Positions 33,956 to 44,607 of a DNA stretch of 64,000 nt are shown here, piece by piece. The notes under the pieces were generated by a model that was not told where the DNA came from, did no database searches, and was given only the letters and a program-made list of their open reading frames with translations. The first letter of the stretch is position 1; each line of letters opens with the position of its first letter. The stretch is from Deltaproteobacteria bacterium (GTDB taxonomy: Bacteria > Desulfobacterota > Binatia > HRBIN30 > JACQVA1), in assembly GCA_016178705.1 (NCBI GenBank), contig JACOST010000009.1, positions 248,001 to 312,000 on the forward strand, given 5' to 3'. A program made the position numbers and the translations under genes.

Positions 33956-34765
33956 TCACTCCGGATCGTTGAACCGCGGTGCGCGCTTCTGCATGTTCGC
34001 CTGCACGGCTTCGAGCTGGTTCGGCTGGCCGATCAGGCTGAGCTGCAGCGACTCTTCCAGCTTCAGCCCTTCCGCAACGCTCACGAGGCCGGACTGGTTG
34101 AACAGCCGTTTGCCGGCGCGGATCGCGTTCGGCGACTTGCCGGCGATCTCGTGCGCAAGCTTCATCGCATCGTCGAGCGGATTTTTGCTGACGTGCGTCG
34201 CCAGGCCGAGGTCGACCGCTTCGGTCCCCGAAATGACTCGGCCGCTGAAGGTCAGCTCCTTGGCGATGTCGAGCCGGACCAGGCGACGCAGCGTCTGCGT
34301 GCCGCTCATGTCGGGGATCAAGCCCCACTTGATCTCCATCACCGACAGTTGCGCGTCCGCTGTGACGAAGCGGATGTCGGCGCCGAGGGCGATCTGCAGT
34401 CCACCGCCAAAGGCGACGCCGTGAACGGCGGCGATCACCGGCACGGGCAATTCCTGCCACACCCACCCGGCCAGTTGCGCGTGATTGGCGGGACTGTTCG
34501 GATCGCGATCGGTGAGGTTCCGTTCCGGACGCTCGCGTTCGCCACCCGCCATCGCCATGAAGCTGCTGAAATCGAGCCCGGCGCAGAACGCGCGCCCTTC
34601 ACCCGACAACACGACCGCGCGAACAGAACGATCCGTGGCGAGCGCTCTGCCGGTTTCTACCAGCGCCGCGAACATCGCCGTATCGAGCGCGTTCATTTTC
34701 TCCGCGCGGTTCATGCGCACGTCGGCGACGCCGTCGTGTTTGGAAACAATCACTCGTTCAGCCAT
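33956..34765 (-). CDS. Enoyl-CoA hydratase/isomerase family protein
   Basis: The 269-aa crotonase-fold protein has the CoA-binding/oxyanion segments AFCAGLDF and HGVAFGGGLQIALGADIRF. The acidic position expected after MEIKWGLIPDMSGTQTL is occupied differently from classical hydratases, so the reaction (hydration, isomerisation or hydrolysis) is uncertain. ATG 34765 has AAGGAGG five bases upstream. The frame remains open further upstream only because it reads through an interspersed repeat (SFRRKPESR-type peptide), which is not part of the gene. Confidence 0.88.
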   Translation of the reverse strand: MAERVIVSKHDGVADVRMNRAEKMNALDTAMFAALVETGRALATDRSVRAVVLSGEGRAFCAGLDFSSFMAMAGGERERPERNLTDRDPNSPANHAQLAGWVWQELPVPVIAAVHGVAFGGGLQIALGADIRFVTADAQLSVMEIKWGLIPDMSGTQTLRRLVRLDIAKELTFSGRVISGTEAVDLGLATHVSKNPLDDAMKLAHEIAGKSPNAIRAGKRLFNQSGLVSVAEGLKLEESLQLSLIGQPNQLEAVQANMQKRAPRFNDPE

Positions 34766-34814
34766 AGAGACCTCCTTCGATCGCGTATCAGTATGCAGCG
34801 CTTTACCTTTACTT

Positions 34815-34998
34815 GCCCTCACCCTAGCCCTCTCCCAGAGGGGGCTTTGCACAAGGGCTCGCCGCGGTGGGTCCGTCATACCGGCGAAAGCCGGTATCCA
34901 GGCGGGGCGTGGGGGCGCGACCCTGGATTCCGGCTTTCGCCGGAATGACGAGTGGGAAGGTCGCTCCATTCTTGTGCAAGGCTGCCAGAGGGAGAGGG
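34815..34998. repeat. Nested interspersed repeats
   Basis: An outer inverted repeat (CCCTCACCCTAGCCCTCTCC... at 34815-34842 and CCAGAGGGAGAGGG at 34985-34998) encloses GCACAAG/CTTGTGC arms and an inner element of CCGGCGAAAGCCGG type (34876-34950). The outer family recurs at 42585-42681 and the inner at 57331-57397. Confidence 0.8.
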
Positions 34999-35020
34999 AA
35001 CGCGGCGTGCATCGGCGGTT

Positions 35021-35887
35021 TCACTTCCTCGCCGTGACGATCCATGCGGCCGACGGCATGCGAACGCCCTGCGGCGTCTGATACGCGCGCAACGCCTCCG
35101 CGATGGCGGCCGACACGGCCGCGAGATTCACTTCGCCGGCCGCTTGCCGCAGCGCATTGCCGGTTGGACCCATTTGCAGCAGGAAGTCGACGGTGCGGTC
35201 GAGGTCGAGTCCGGCGCCGATCGCCAGGACCTCGTTGTGGGGATCGATCGCGACATCGACGAATCCCGCGCCGGTGAGAATGCCGCGCACGCGCTCGGCA
35301 TCCGCAAACGCAAACGGCCCCGGCGCTCCCGGTTCAGGCGGCGCTGGAAGCTGAATGTACTGCGCCGCCGCCATCAGCGGCACAAACATCCAGGGATTCT
35401 CCGGCAGCGCCTGCCAGCACACGAAGGCGACGCGGCCGCCCGGACGCAGCGCCGATTGCAGATTGGCGAACGCCGCGGTCGGGTCGGAGAAGAACATCAC
35501 CCCGAAGCGCGAAAACACCAGATCGAAGTGCGCTCGCGGTAACGCGTGCGTTTGTGCATCCGCCTCTTCGAACTGCGCGTTGTGGAGGCCAGCCGCCCGC
35601 GCGTCTGCACGCGCCCGATCGAGCATCGTCGTTGAGATGTCCACGCCCAACGCTGAACCGGTCGGACCGACCCGGCGCGCGAGTTCGAGGGTCGTATGAC
35701 CGCAGCCGCACCCGACATCGAGCACGCGCTCGCCGGCTGTTACCCGAGCACGGTCCATCGCCGCGCGACCGAGCGGCTCGATCTGCGCGTTGATGAAGTC
35801 GTGCAGCGCGACCCACTTGGGCCCGGCTTGTTCGTTCCAATACTGAATCTGCTGCGCATTCGGTCCGGAAAATTCCAACGTTGCCAT
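35021..35887 (-). CDS. Class I SAM-dependent methyltransferase
   Basis: The 288-aa protein has motif I VLDVGCGCG (55-63), an acidic residue after strand 2 (GVDIS), and a motif IV-like region FDLVFSRFGVMFF, typical of small-molecule methyltransferases of the UbiE/COQ5-like type. The substrate is unknown. ATG 35887 is chosen because GAAGGGA precedes it and the domain begins soon after; the longer frame to 36118 reads through intergenic repeat. It is divergent from the ferritin-like gene. Confidence 0.87.
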   Translation of the reverse strand: MATLEFSGPNAQQIQYWNEQAGPKWVALHDFINAQIEPLGRAAMDRARVTAGERVLDVGCGCGHTTLELARRVGPTGSALGVDISTTMLDRARADARAAGLHNAQFEEADAQTHALPRAHFDLVFSRFGVMFFSDPTAAFANLQSALRPGGRVAFVCWQALPENPWMFVPLMAAAQYIQLPAPPEPGAPGPFAFADAERVRGILTGAGFVDVAIDPHNEVLAIGAGLDLDRTVDFLLQMGPTGNALRQAAGEVNLAAVSAAIAEALRAYQTPQGVRMPSAAWIVTARK

Positions 35888-36010
35888 CGGCGTCCCTTCA
35901 GAGGCACACAGATGACCACAGATGCACGCGGATGAGAAGAGTCTCCGCGGATTGGCTTTCGGCAAAGGCGCCACCCATGTACTATGACCGGGTATCGCAG
36001 GAGGCCCGGC

Positions 36011-37126
36011 ATGGAGCGCGTCGCATACTCCGAAGAAGAGCTGCTCAGCAGCATCACGTACGATGAACCCTTGATCGCCGACGGCGTGCGCTGTCACGGC
36101 GGCTTCGTCGCCGGCCACTACCAGTCACCACGCACTGCCAACCGCACCCCTGCAATCGCGGCGTGGCAAGCGCAGCTCGCGGCGCGCGGGCTGCCGCTGC
36201 TCGACATTCCCAGCGAGTTGGTTCCGCCGCACTTCCCCAACCCCGCGCAAGCCAAGCTGCTACTGCGCGAGGGCGTGCGCGACCCGCTGGCGCGCACGCT
36301 CACCACTATCGCGATCATCGAAGGCTTCGGGGCGATGATCCGCGATCAGCCGGTGCCCAACTGGGCGCGAGTGGTGAAGGAAGCCGTCGACGGCACCGCG
36401 ATCGCGCATCTGCGTACGGGATTGTTCGAAGCCCATGCCCGCGATGAGGCTGGTCATCGCAGCGAGGGCGGTCACAAACAGATGTGGGAGGCGGCGCGCG
36501 ATCTGGCGCTCGACCATCCCGCAATTCCGTCCGACGTGTTGATGCGGCTGATGACCGGCCGGCGCGGCAGCGGCCGCCAGCGCTTGTTCCCTCAACTCGA
36601 CGACGCCTTCGAGGAGCTGCTCACCACGATGGCGAACGTGCTGGTGATCGAGGTCTTCGCTGCCGACACCTTCGCCTGGGCCGAGGAGGTGCTCGGCGAT
36701 CCTGAAGTGTCGGCCCGTCCGACCGAGGCGGCGGCGATGGTCGGCTACATCCGCAGCGACGAATCGCCACACGTCGAGTATTTGCGCACGGCGCTCAGTG
36801 AGTTGCGCGCGCACACGCTGCTCGGCGCGCACGGCGAAGAGCTGGCCGGCAGCGAGGTTGTCGATGGCCTGCTCAATCGCACCCTGCGAGTTCTCACGAC
36901 GCAGCGCCCGCAGTTGCAGCGCGAGGAGGCCCGCGCCGACATTGCCGCCGCCTGCGCCACGCATCGCGATGCCGCCGGCCTGCAACGCCGCTTCGATGCG
37001 CTGGAGACGGAATGGACGTCGCCGCGGACGGAGGGAAGTTTGATCAGGCTGGCGATGCCCTCTTCCGCTCTCCCAGAGATGTCCCATTCCTCCGTAGGGG
37101 CGACGCATGCGTCGCCCGCGAAGTGA
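36011..37126 (+). CDS. Ferritin-like/diiron-type protein of unknown function
   Basis: The 371-aa, mostly helical protein has two motif clusters that could bind a metal pair: EAHARDEAGHR (140-150) and SDESPHVEYL (about 245-254). The spacing resembles ferritin-like diiron oxidases or haem-oxygenase-like diiron oxidases. ATG 36011 follows GGAGG by seven bases. The last residues (VGATHASPAK) are encoded by an interspersed repeat, so the native C-terminus has probably been replaced. I cannot assign a reaction. Confidence 0.7.
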   Translation: MERVAYSEEELLSSITYDEPLIADGVRCHGGFVAGHYQSPRTANRTPAIAAWQAQLAARGLPLLDIPSELVPPHFPNPAQAKLLLREGVRDPLARTLTTIAIIEGFGAMIRDQPVPNWARVVKEAVDGTAIAHLRTGLFEAHARDEAGHRSEGGHKQMWEAARDLALDHPAIPSDVLMRLMTGRRGSGRQRLFPQLDDAFEELLTTMANVLVIEVFAADTFAWAEEVLGDPEVSARPTEAAAMVGYIRSDESPHVEYLRTALSELRAHTLLGAHGEELAGSEVVDGLLNRTLRVLTTQRPQLQREEARADIAAACATHRDAAGLQRRFDALETEWTSPRTEGSLIRLAMPSSALPEMSHSSVGATHASPAK

Positions 37127-37174
37127 CGTGCCCACCCCGGAGAAGACGGAGGGCGATGCATGCATCGCCCCTAC
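37094..37174. repeat. Inverted repeat pair (GGGGCGACGCATGCGTCGCC family)
   Basis: Arms at 37094-37117 and 37151-37174 are each self-complementary (cgacgcatgcgtcg and cgatgcatgcatcg) and together form a larger inverted repeat. The left arm is translated as the end of the ferritin-like protein. A further arm occurs inside the cyclase gene at 54529-54551. Confidence 0.85.
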
Positions 37175-37206
37175 ACTTCAGAGATCGCACGTAGGCATGA
37201 CACACC

Positions 37207-38514
37207 ATGACTGACGGACTCACCGCGCCGTTCACCCGCATCGCCCGCGGCGCACGCGTCGCGCACGTCGCTGCGACGGTGTACGCCAGCTACAAGATCC
37301 CCGACGCGATGGATTGGCTGCTGGGGCGTCGCAACGGCGCGGCGGATCGCCCGCGCCGCCGTAGCGCGATCCATCGCCGCAACGCGCAGCGCATCTTCGA
37401 TGCCGCCATCGCCTTGCGCGGCCTGCTCATCAAGATGTGCCAAGTCATCGGTACGCGCTCGGACATCTTTCCGCCCGAGTACGTCACGGTGCTGTCGCAG
37501 TGTCATGACCGCCTACCGCCGCGCGAATTTTCAGAAATCCGCGCACAAGTCGAGCGTGAACTCGGCGGGCCGCTCGAACGCTTCTTCACAGAGTTTGAGA
37601 CGCAGCCGCTTGCGGCCGCATCGCTCGCCCAAGTGCATCGCGCCCGTCGCGCCGACGGGAGGATCGTCGCAGTCAAGGTGCAGTATCCGGATATCGAAGA
37701 GATCGTGCGCACCGACATCACCAGCATGACGCGCATCTGCCGCATCTATCAGCTCGTCGATCGCGAACCGCTCGAACTCTTGCCGTTGTTGCAGGAGCTG
37801 ACTCGCCACCTGGCGCTCGAACTCGACTTCCGGCGCGAGGCTGACAGCGCCGACCGCGTGCGCGCCTTGTTCAAAGACGATCCGCACGTGCTGGTGCCGG
37901 CGATGCACCGCGACCTCTCAACCCGCCGCGTGCTGACAATGGAGTTCGTCGACGGCATCAAGGTCACCGACCTCGCTGGTTTACGCGCCGCCGGACTCGA
38001 TCCGGCGGTGGTGGTGCAAACGCTGATGCGCATCTACGTCCGCATGATCCTCGCGTACGGATTTTTTCAAGCCGACCCGCATCCCGGCAACCTCTTCGTT
38101 CGCCCCGACGGGCAGATCGTGTTGCTCGACTTCGGGTTGGCAAAGGATCTGCCGCCCGGGTTCGGGCTCGGCCTGTTCGAGTTGATGTTCTCGATGATGA
38201 CGATGAACGAGACGGCGATGCTGAAGGCATTCGACGCGCTCGGGTTCGAAACCAAGACCGGCGATCCGCGCTGGCTCGTCGAGGTTGCGCACCGCATGGT
38301 CGATCTTTCGGGCCGACGCTTCGAGGGTGAGTTCACCGAAGACATGACTCAAGAGTTGTTCAACGCGGTGCGCGAGAACCCGGTGGTGAAAGTTCCCAGC
38401 GACTTTGTCTTGGTCGGCCGCGCGTTCGGATTGCTCAGCGGCATTGCGCACACACTCGGCGCGCGCGCCAATGTGCTCGACGCGATGTCGCCGGGGGCAA
38501 CGCGGCCCGAATAA
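37207..38514 (+). CDS. ABC1/UbiB/AarF atypical kinase-like protein
   Basis: The 435-aa protein has the family's Ala-rich nucleotide loop (PLAAASLAQVHRA), the invariant Lys in VAVKVQYP, the E-D-R segment LELDFRREADS, and a catalytic-like ADPHPGNLFV and LLDFGLAK. Family members act as ATPases or kinases in ubiquinone and isoprenoid-lipid metabolism. The diagnostic KxGQ motif reads KMCQ here (LLIKMCQVIGTRSDIFP), an unusual Gly-to-Cys change. No hydrophobic tail helix is obvious. The carboxylase gene follows on the same strand. Confidence 0.9.
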   Translation: MTDGLTAPFTRIARGARVAHVAATVYASYKIPDAMDWLLGRRNGAADRPRRRSAIHRRNAQRIFDAAIALRGLLIKMCQVIGTRSDIFPPEYVTVLSQCHDRLPPREFSEIRAQVERELGGPLERFFTEFETQPLAAASLAQVHRARRADGRIVAVKVQYPDIEEIVRTDITSMTRICRIYQLVDREPLELLPLLQELTRHLALELDFRREADSADRVRALFKDDPHVLVPAMHRDLSTRRVLTMEFVDGIKVTDLAGLRAAGLDPAVVVQTLMRIYVRMILAYGFFQADPHPGNLFVRPDGQIVLLDFGLAKDLPPGFGLGLFELMFSMMTMNETAMLKAFDALGFETKTGDPRWLVEVAHRMVDLSGRRFEGEFTEDMTQELFNAVRENPVVKVPSDFVLVGRAFGLLSGIAHTLGARANVLDAMSPGATRPE

Positions 38515-38625
38515 GTCCAAAGCCCAAAGTCCCAAGTCCAAAGCCGGAGTGCCTGTCCGGTGACCTTGGACGTTGGACTTTGGACGTTGGACCTTAGACT
38601 TCCGGCTCGCTATCTTCCCGCCGCG
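38515..38625. repeat. TCCAAAG/GGACTTTGG direct and inverted repeats
   Basis: The gap holds several copies of a TCCAAAGtCC-type unit (38517-38542) and its inverse GGACgTTGGAcTTTGG (38568-38600). They could pair as an imperfect hairpin between the ABC1 and carboxylase genes. Confidence 0.7.
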
Positions 38626-40233
38626 ATGCGCCGTATTGAATCGAAGGTCCGTCCGACCGATCCCGACTTCGTCGAAAACCGGCAGCGCATGGAGGCGCTC
38701 GTCGGCGAGCTGCGCGAGCGCGTGCGCGGCGCACAGCAAGGCGGACCGGAAGAGCAGCGGCGGCGGCATAAGGAACGCGGCAAACTGCTGGCGCGCGAGC
38801 GCATCGATGCGTTGATCGATCCCGGCACCGCGTTTCTCGAGTTGTCGACGCTGGCCGCGTTCGGCTTGTACGACAACGGCGCGCCCAGCGCCGGCATCGT
38901 CACCGGTATCGGCACCATTCAAAGCCGGCCGACGGTCATCGTCGCCAACGACGCCACCGTGAAAGGCGGCACGTACTTCCCGCTGACGGTGAAGAAGCAC
39001 CTGCGCGCGCAGGAGATCGCGCTGGAGAACAAGCTGGCGTGCGTTTATCTCGTCGATTCCGGCGGAGCCTTTCTGCCGCTGCAAGCGGAGATCTTTCCCG
39101 ATCGCGAACACTTCGGGCGCATCTTCTACAACCAGGCGCGGCTATCAGCGCTTGGTGTGCCGCAGATCGCCGTCGTGCTCGGCTCGTGTACAGCAGGCGG
39201 CGCGTATGTTCCGGCGATGTGTGACGAGAACGTGATCGTGCGCGGCACCGGCACGATTTTCCTCGGCGGTCCGCCGCTGGTAAAGGCGGCGACCGGTGAA
39301 GAAGTCACCGCCGAAGAACTCGGCGGCGGCGATGTCCACACGCGCATCTCGGGGGTGTCGGATTATCTGGCCGGCGACGATCGCGACGCCATCGAGATCA
39401 CGCGGCGTATTTTCGAAAACCTCGGCGGGCCACTGCCGCCCCGCGTCGAGCGTGACGAGCCGGAAGATCCCGCCTACGATCCGTCCGAGTTGTACGGCAT
39501 CATCCCAAGAGATCCACGCAAGTCTTTCGACGTGCGGGAGATCATCGCGCGCATCGTCGACGGCAGTCGCCTGCACGAGTTCAAGCCGCTCTACGGTTCG
39601 ACGCTGGTGACCGGCTTCGCGCGCATTCACGGCTATCCGATCGGCATTGTCGCCAACAACGGCGTCCTCTTCTCCGAGTCGTCGCTGAAGGCGACGCACT
39701 TCATCGAATTGTGTTGTCAGCGCAAGACGCCGCTGCTGTTCCTGCAAAATATAACCGGCTTCATCGTCGGCAAGAAGTACGAACACGGCGGCATCGCCAA
39801 AGACGGCGCGAAGATGGTCCACGCTGTCGCCAACGCCGCCGTGCCGAAATTCACGGTCATCATCGGGGCGTCCAACGGCGCCGGCAATTACGGTATGTGC
39901 GGGCGCGCGTACAGCCCGCGGCTGCTGTTCATGTGGCCGAACGGACGGATCTCGGTGATGGGTGGCGAGCAAGCCGCGCAGACGCTGTTGACCGTGAAGC
40001 TGCAACAACTCGCGCAACGCGGCGAGGCCATGTCGCTCGAAGAACAGCAGCGCTTCACCGCGCCGACGCTGGCCAAGTACGAAGAAGAAGGCAGCCCGTA
40101 CTACTCGACCGCGCGCTTGTGGGATGACGGCGTGCTCGATCCGGTCGAGACCCGCGACGCACTAGGACTCGCCCTCGCCGCCGCGCTAACGCAACCGATC
40201 CCCGATACCCGCGTCGGCGTGTTCCGGATGTGA
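38626..40233 (+). CDS. Acyl-CoA carboxylase carboxyltransferase subunit (3-methylcrotonyl-CoA carboxylase beta-like)
   Basis: The 535-aa protein closely follows MCC beta subunits: [19 protein letters not shown], the SGGAF oxyanion region, [32 protein letters not shown] and [17 protein letters not shown] in order, then the C-terminal carboxyltransferase half. It should transfer CO2 from biotin to a branched acyl-CoA such as 3-methylcrotonyl-CoA in leucine or isoprenoid catabolism. ATG 38626 avoids the repeat-derived N-terminus of the longer frame. The partner biotin carboxylase and carrier genes follow. Confidence 0.92.
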   Translation: MRRIESKVRPTDPDFVENRQRMEALVGELRERVRGAQQGGPEEQRRRHKERGKLLARERIDALIDPGTAFLELSTLAAFGLYDNGAPSAGIVTGIGTIQSRPTVIVANDATVKGGTYFPLTVKKHLRAQEIALENKLACVYLVDSGGAFLPLQAEIFPDREHFGRIFYNQARLSALGVPQIAVVLGSCTAGGAYVPAMCDENVIVRGTGTIFLGGPPLVKAATGEEVTAEELGGGDVHTRISGVSDYLAGDDRDAIEITRRIFENLGGPLPPRVERDEPEDPAYDPSELYGIIPRDPRKSFDVREIIARIVDGSRLHEFKPLYGSTLVTGFARIHGYPIGIVANNGVLFSESSLKATHFIELCCQRKTPLLFLQNITGFIVGKKYEHGGIAKDGAKMVHAVANAAVPKFTVIIGASNGAGNYGMCGRAYSPRLLFMWPNGRISVMGGEQAAQTLLTVKLQQLAQRGEAMSLEEQQRFTAPTLAKYEEEGSPYYSTARLWDDGVLDPVETRDALGLALAAALTQPIPDTRVGVFRM

Positions 40234-40445
40234 GCTGATGGCATGAACCGTTCATCCTGCAGCTATGAGAGTCCTTCCAGCGCAACGTTCTGCCGCGAAT
40301 GCCCCGCAGCGGTGGGTGCATCCGCCGCGCGCCACCTGAAGGACGCAAGGATCTTACTCGATGAACTCTCCTGACCAAAACGAGTCACGCTTCAACAAGC
40401 TCAGGGCAGACTCGAAACGGCCCACGATGAGGAGGCGCTGAACTG
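40234..40445. other. Intergenic gap within the carboxylase cluster
   Basis: These 212 bases contain no convincing gene. Around 40388-40415 there is a CTTCAACAAGCTCAGGGC block related to the composite repeat family. The biotin carboxylase ribosome site GAGGAGG lies at 40429-40435. Confidence 0.5.
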
Positions 40446-41941
<1,496 letters not shown>

Positions 41942-41942
<1 letters not shown>

Positions 41943-42433
41943 TGCGCATATCGCTCCGACACAAGCAGCATCACCTCGCCGTCGACGTTCACCCCGAAGG
42001 TGGCGCGTATCGTATTGGCATCGGGGACAGCGAGCACGCGGTCGAAGCCCATTACATCGACGAGACCACGATGATGCTTGTCGTCGACGGCGTGCGCCAC
42101 CACGTTGCCATTGTGCGCAAAGGTAAGGAGCAATTGGTCGCGATCGGCGGCGAGATCTACACATTCGCGCCGGAGAGCAGCAGCACGGCGGGACACATGG
42201 CCGTACTCGCGCCACCGGAGATCATCGCGCCGATGCCCGGCAAGGTCTTGCAGGTCTTGGTGAAGGCCGGCGACCAGGTCGCCGCCGGCGACGGTTTGCT
42301 CATCCTCGAAGCGATGAAGATGGAGAATCGTCTGGTCGCTGAGGCCGCCGGCACCGTCACCGACGTGCGTGTCACCGAGGGAGCCATGGTCGACGGCGGG
42401 CAGGTGCTCGTGGTGATGCGGTACGACGAGTAA
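41942..42433 (+). CDS. Biotin carboxyl carrier protein of the acyl-CoA carboxylase
   Basis: The 163-aa protein ends in a biotinyl-lipoyl domain with the biotinylation motif EAMKMEN (Lys126) preceded by PMPGKVLQVLVKAGDQV. The N-terminal 85 residues resemble the BT (BC-CT interaction) domain normally fused to it. ATG 41942 shares one base with the upstream stop (TGATG). Together with the two preceding genes it gives a complete three-subunit carboxylase. Confidence 0.93.
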
Positions 42434-42902
42434 GCGCAACTAAGCGGGTGTATAGAATCGCAAACTGACCGTACTGGCCAGCAGCAGCGAGGATGGGCCC
42501 GTCGGTCATCATGCTCCATCTCCACGACGCCTCGGTACCGGGCGAGGTCCAGCAGATGCTCATCCTCGCTTGCAGTGAGAACCAGCCCTCACCCTAACCC
42601 TCTCCCAGAGGGCGAGGGGACCGGACAGGATGCCGCTCGTATCCGCTCCCTCTCCCTCTGGGAAAGGGTAGGGGTGAGGGCTCCGTGATTGTCGGTGTAG
42701 ATCTCGGCGAGGTGCTTGTACTTATCGCTCGATACATCCCTGTGGTCGCGGTGAGCGGTGCCAGCCAGCGCGAGCATCGCCGCATACGGACCTTCACGCG
42801 GTTTCCGAGCGGCGGGCCTCCTTCTCGGCGTAGCGGTGACGATCGCCTTCACCTCACCCGTGCTCTCCGTCAAGTGCCGCGCGCCTTCCAAACCGGCACG
42901 CG
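42434..42902. other. Intergenic gap with a repeat and no gene
   Basis: These 469 bases separate convergent genes. No frame with a recognisable product is present. The inverted repeat at 42585-42681 occupies the middle. Confidence 0.55.
42585..42681. repeat. Inverted repeat (CCCTCACCCTAACCCTCTCC family)
   Basis: The left arm 42585-42613 and right arm 42648-42681 are near-perfect reverse complements and could form a long hairpin. The related arms at 34815-34842 and 34985-34998 belong to the same family. Confidence 0.85.
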
Positions 42903-43808
42903 CTACCCCAACCGAGTCCCCACTGACAGCCCGTGCTCGGCCGCGAACGCGGCGGCATCCACCTTCTTGTCGCCCAGGCGCACACGCTTGACACGGATGG
43001 CGGCACCGCGGCCGCCGATGAGCATGCCATCGCCGGTGATCTGCTCGACCACACCGGCGCGCAAGACGCCGTCGACGCAACGCGCATCGTAGAGTCGCAG
43101 CTTCTCGCCGTTGAACATCACATACGCGCCCGGCTGCGGATCGCAGCCGCGAATCAAATTGTAGACTTGCGCGGCAGGACGAGACCAGTCGATGCTGGCG
43201 TGCTCATCGCGACAGAGCGGATCGTAGGTCGCGTGCGACTCGTCTTGCGCGAGGCGCGGCGCGTTACCGGCCGCGATCAATTCGACCGACTCCAGCACGG
43301 CGTCGATACCGAGTGGAAACAGCTTGTTGAAGTACAGCGTTCCGGCGGTCTCGTCCGGTCCGATGTCGGCCTGTCTCTGCAAGAGGATCGGGCCAGTGTC
43401 GATGCCCGGATCGACCCAAAAGACGGTGACACCGCCGTGCGTCTCGCCCCTGATGAGCTGCCAGGGGATCGCGCTGCCGCCGCGATACTTCGGAAGCAGC
43501 GACGGATGGAAGCAGATGCTGCCGAGCCGCGGCACGCTGAACACGCTCTCGGGCACGATCTGCGTGACGTAGGCGAGCACCGCAAGGTCACTGCGGAGGT
43601 CAACGAACTCTTGGCGCGCTTCGGGACGTTTGAGTGACGCGTGTTGCCGCACGGGAATGCCGAGCGCTAGGGCGCGCGCCTTGACCGGATCGGGTTTGGC
43701 CCCGGCATCGGGTGGGCAGTACACCGCCGCCACGTCGTGACCATTGCCACGCAGGCCGTCGAGCACTTTCTCGGCAAACGCCGCCTGGCCGATTAGAATG
43801 ATGCGCAT
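42903..43808 (-). CDS. Stand-alone formyltransferase/10-formyl-THF hydrolase-domain protein
   Basis: The 301-aa protein has a formyl-transferase N domain (1-200) with GSICFHPSLLPKYRGGSAIP (His101) and GIDTG (Asp137), and a C-terminal Fmt_C-like domain. Its overall pattern (MRIILIGQAAFAEKVLDGL start, ATYDPLCRDEHASIDW, IRGCDPQPGA) is closer to the hydrolase domain of 10-formyltetrahydrofolate dehydrogenase than to methionyl-tRNA formyltransferase. It may deformylate 10-formyl-THF or formylate a sugar or amine. ATG 43808 avoids the repeat-derived extension. Confidence 0.85.
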   Translation of the reverse strand: MRIILIGQAAFAEKVLDGLRGNGHDVAAVYCPPDAGAKPDPVKARALALGIPVRQHASLKRPEARQEFVDLRSDLAVLAYVTQIVPESVFSVPRLGSICFHPSLLPKYRGGSAIPWQLIRGETHGGVTVFWVDPGIDTGPILLQRQADIGPDETAGTLYFNKLFPLGIDAVLESVELIAAGNAPRLAQDESHATYDPLCRDEHASIDWSRPAAQVYNLIRGCDPQPGAYVMFNGEKLRLYDARCVDGVLRAGVVEQITGDGMLIGGRGAAIRVKRVRLGDKKVDAAAFAAEHGLSVGTRLG

Positions 43809-43814
43809 GGAAGC

Positions 43815-43864
43815 GTGACTCGTGATTCGTGAATCGTGACGCGTGAATCGTGAGTCGTGAGTCG
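43815..43864. repeat. Short degenerate tandem repeat (GTGAaTCGTGA)
   Basis: Five or more copies of a 7-11-base unit (gtgattcgtgaatcgtgacgcg...) lie in the gap between two leftward genes. A similar ACGAGTCACGA pair lies at 58878-58900. Confidence 0.7.
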
Positions 43865-43881
43865 GGTTGGAACGCTGGTCA

Positions 43882-44607
43882 TCAGATTGATTCGTCCTCC
43901 AGGATTGTGCGTAGCGCAACTGCGACCTGTGTCGCAATCGATCGCGCTGCGGCGTCGTCGCGCACCAGGCCGTTGTTCACTTCCAGTTCGAGGTAACGCA
44001 GGGCGTGACGTTGGCCGTGGGTGCGGGCGCTGAAGATTAGGCCGTCCAAGCCTGAGTAAGGCTGGTTGTAGCGCACGCGCAGCCCAGTGGCGGCGAGCGC
44101 CGCGCCAAATCGCTCGGCATCGTCCGCGTGGTCGTCAAAGAGCACGCCGGCGTCGAATCGGCGGGCGCGCCCATTCAATTCTGGCGTGAAGGTGTGCACG
44201 CTGAACAGAAAGGCCCCGGGCCGGCGCGTGAGCACCGCGTCGATCGCCTCATGATATGGTCGATAGAAATCGCGAATGCGCCGCTGACGATCGGCGGCAT
44301 CCACATCGGCATTGCCGGGGACACGTACGCCATGGCTCTCGGCCACAATCAAGTCATGATCAGAGAGATCGCGATTGCAATCGATCACCAAGCGCGACAC
44401 GCCGCTGAGCACTGCTGTCGCGTTGAACGTCTGCGCCAGCGCTTCGGTCACGGCACGGGCGCCGATGTCCCAGCCGATGTGGTCGCGGATCTCGTGCTCG
44501 TCGAGACCGAGGTCGTCGTACTCGACCGGCATCGCATACGAGGCGTGCTCGCAGGTAAGCACGAGGCGCGCGCCGCTGGCCGGATTGATGATGTCGACCG
44601 AGGTCAC
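43882..44607 (-). CDS. N-formylglutamate amidohydrolase family protein
   Basis: The 241-aa protein fits PF05013: LVLTCEHASYAMP near the N-terminus, the metal-associated NRDLSDHD and FSVHTFTPELNGRAR segments, and LELEVNNGLVRDD at the end. Family members hydrolyse N-formylglutamate to formate and glutamate (histidine degradation), but related proteins act on other N-acyl amino acids. GTG 44607 overlaps the dienelactone hydrolase stop by four bases. It lies between a formyl-THF hydrolase-like gene and a hydrolase gene. Confidence 0.87.
   Translation of the reverse strand: MTSVDIINPASGARLVLTCEHASYAMPVEYDDLGLDEHEIRDHIGWDIGARAVTEALAQTFNATAVLSGVSRLVIDCNRDLSDHDLIVAESHGVRVPGNADVDAADRQRRIRDFYRPYHEAIDAVLTRRPGAFLFSVHTFTPELNGRARRFDAGVLFDDHADDAERFGAALAATGLRVRYNQPYSGLDGLIFSARTHGQRHALRYLELEVNNGLVRDDAAARSIATQVAVALRTILEDESI

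Noticed and set aside
34766-34969. N-terminal extension of the enoyl-CoA hydratase with an SFRRKPESR-type peptide
   Set aside because: The extension is the translation of an interspersed repeat; AAGGAGG and the family N-terminus place the start at 34765.
43815-43864. Short tandem GTGAnTCGTGA units as a binding-site array or iteron origin
   Set aside because: Unit length is irregular, there is no replication gene nearby, and similar stray units occur at 58.9 kb.
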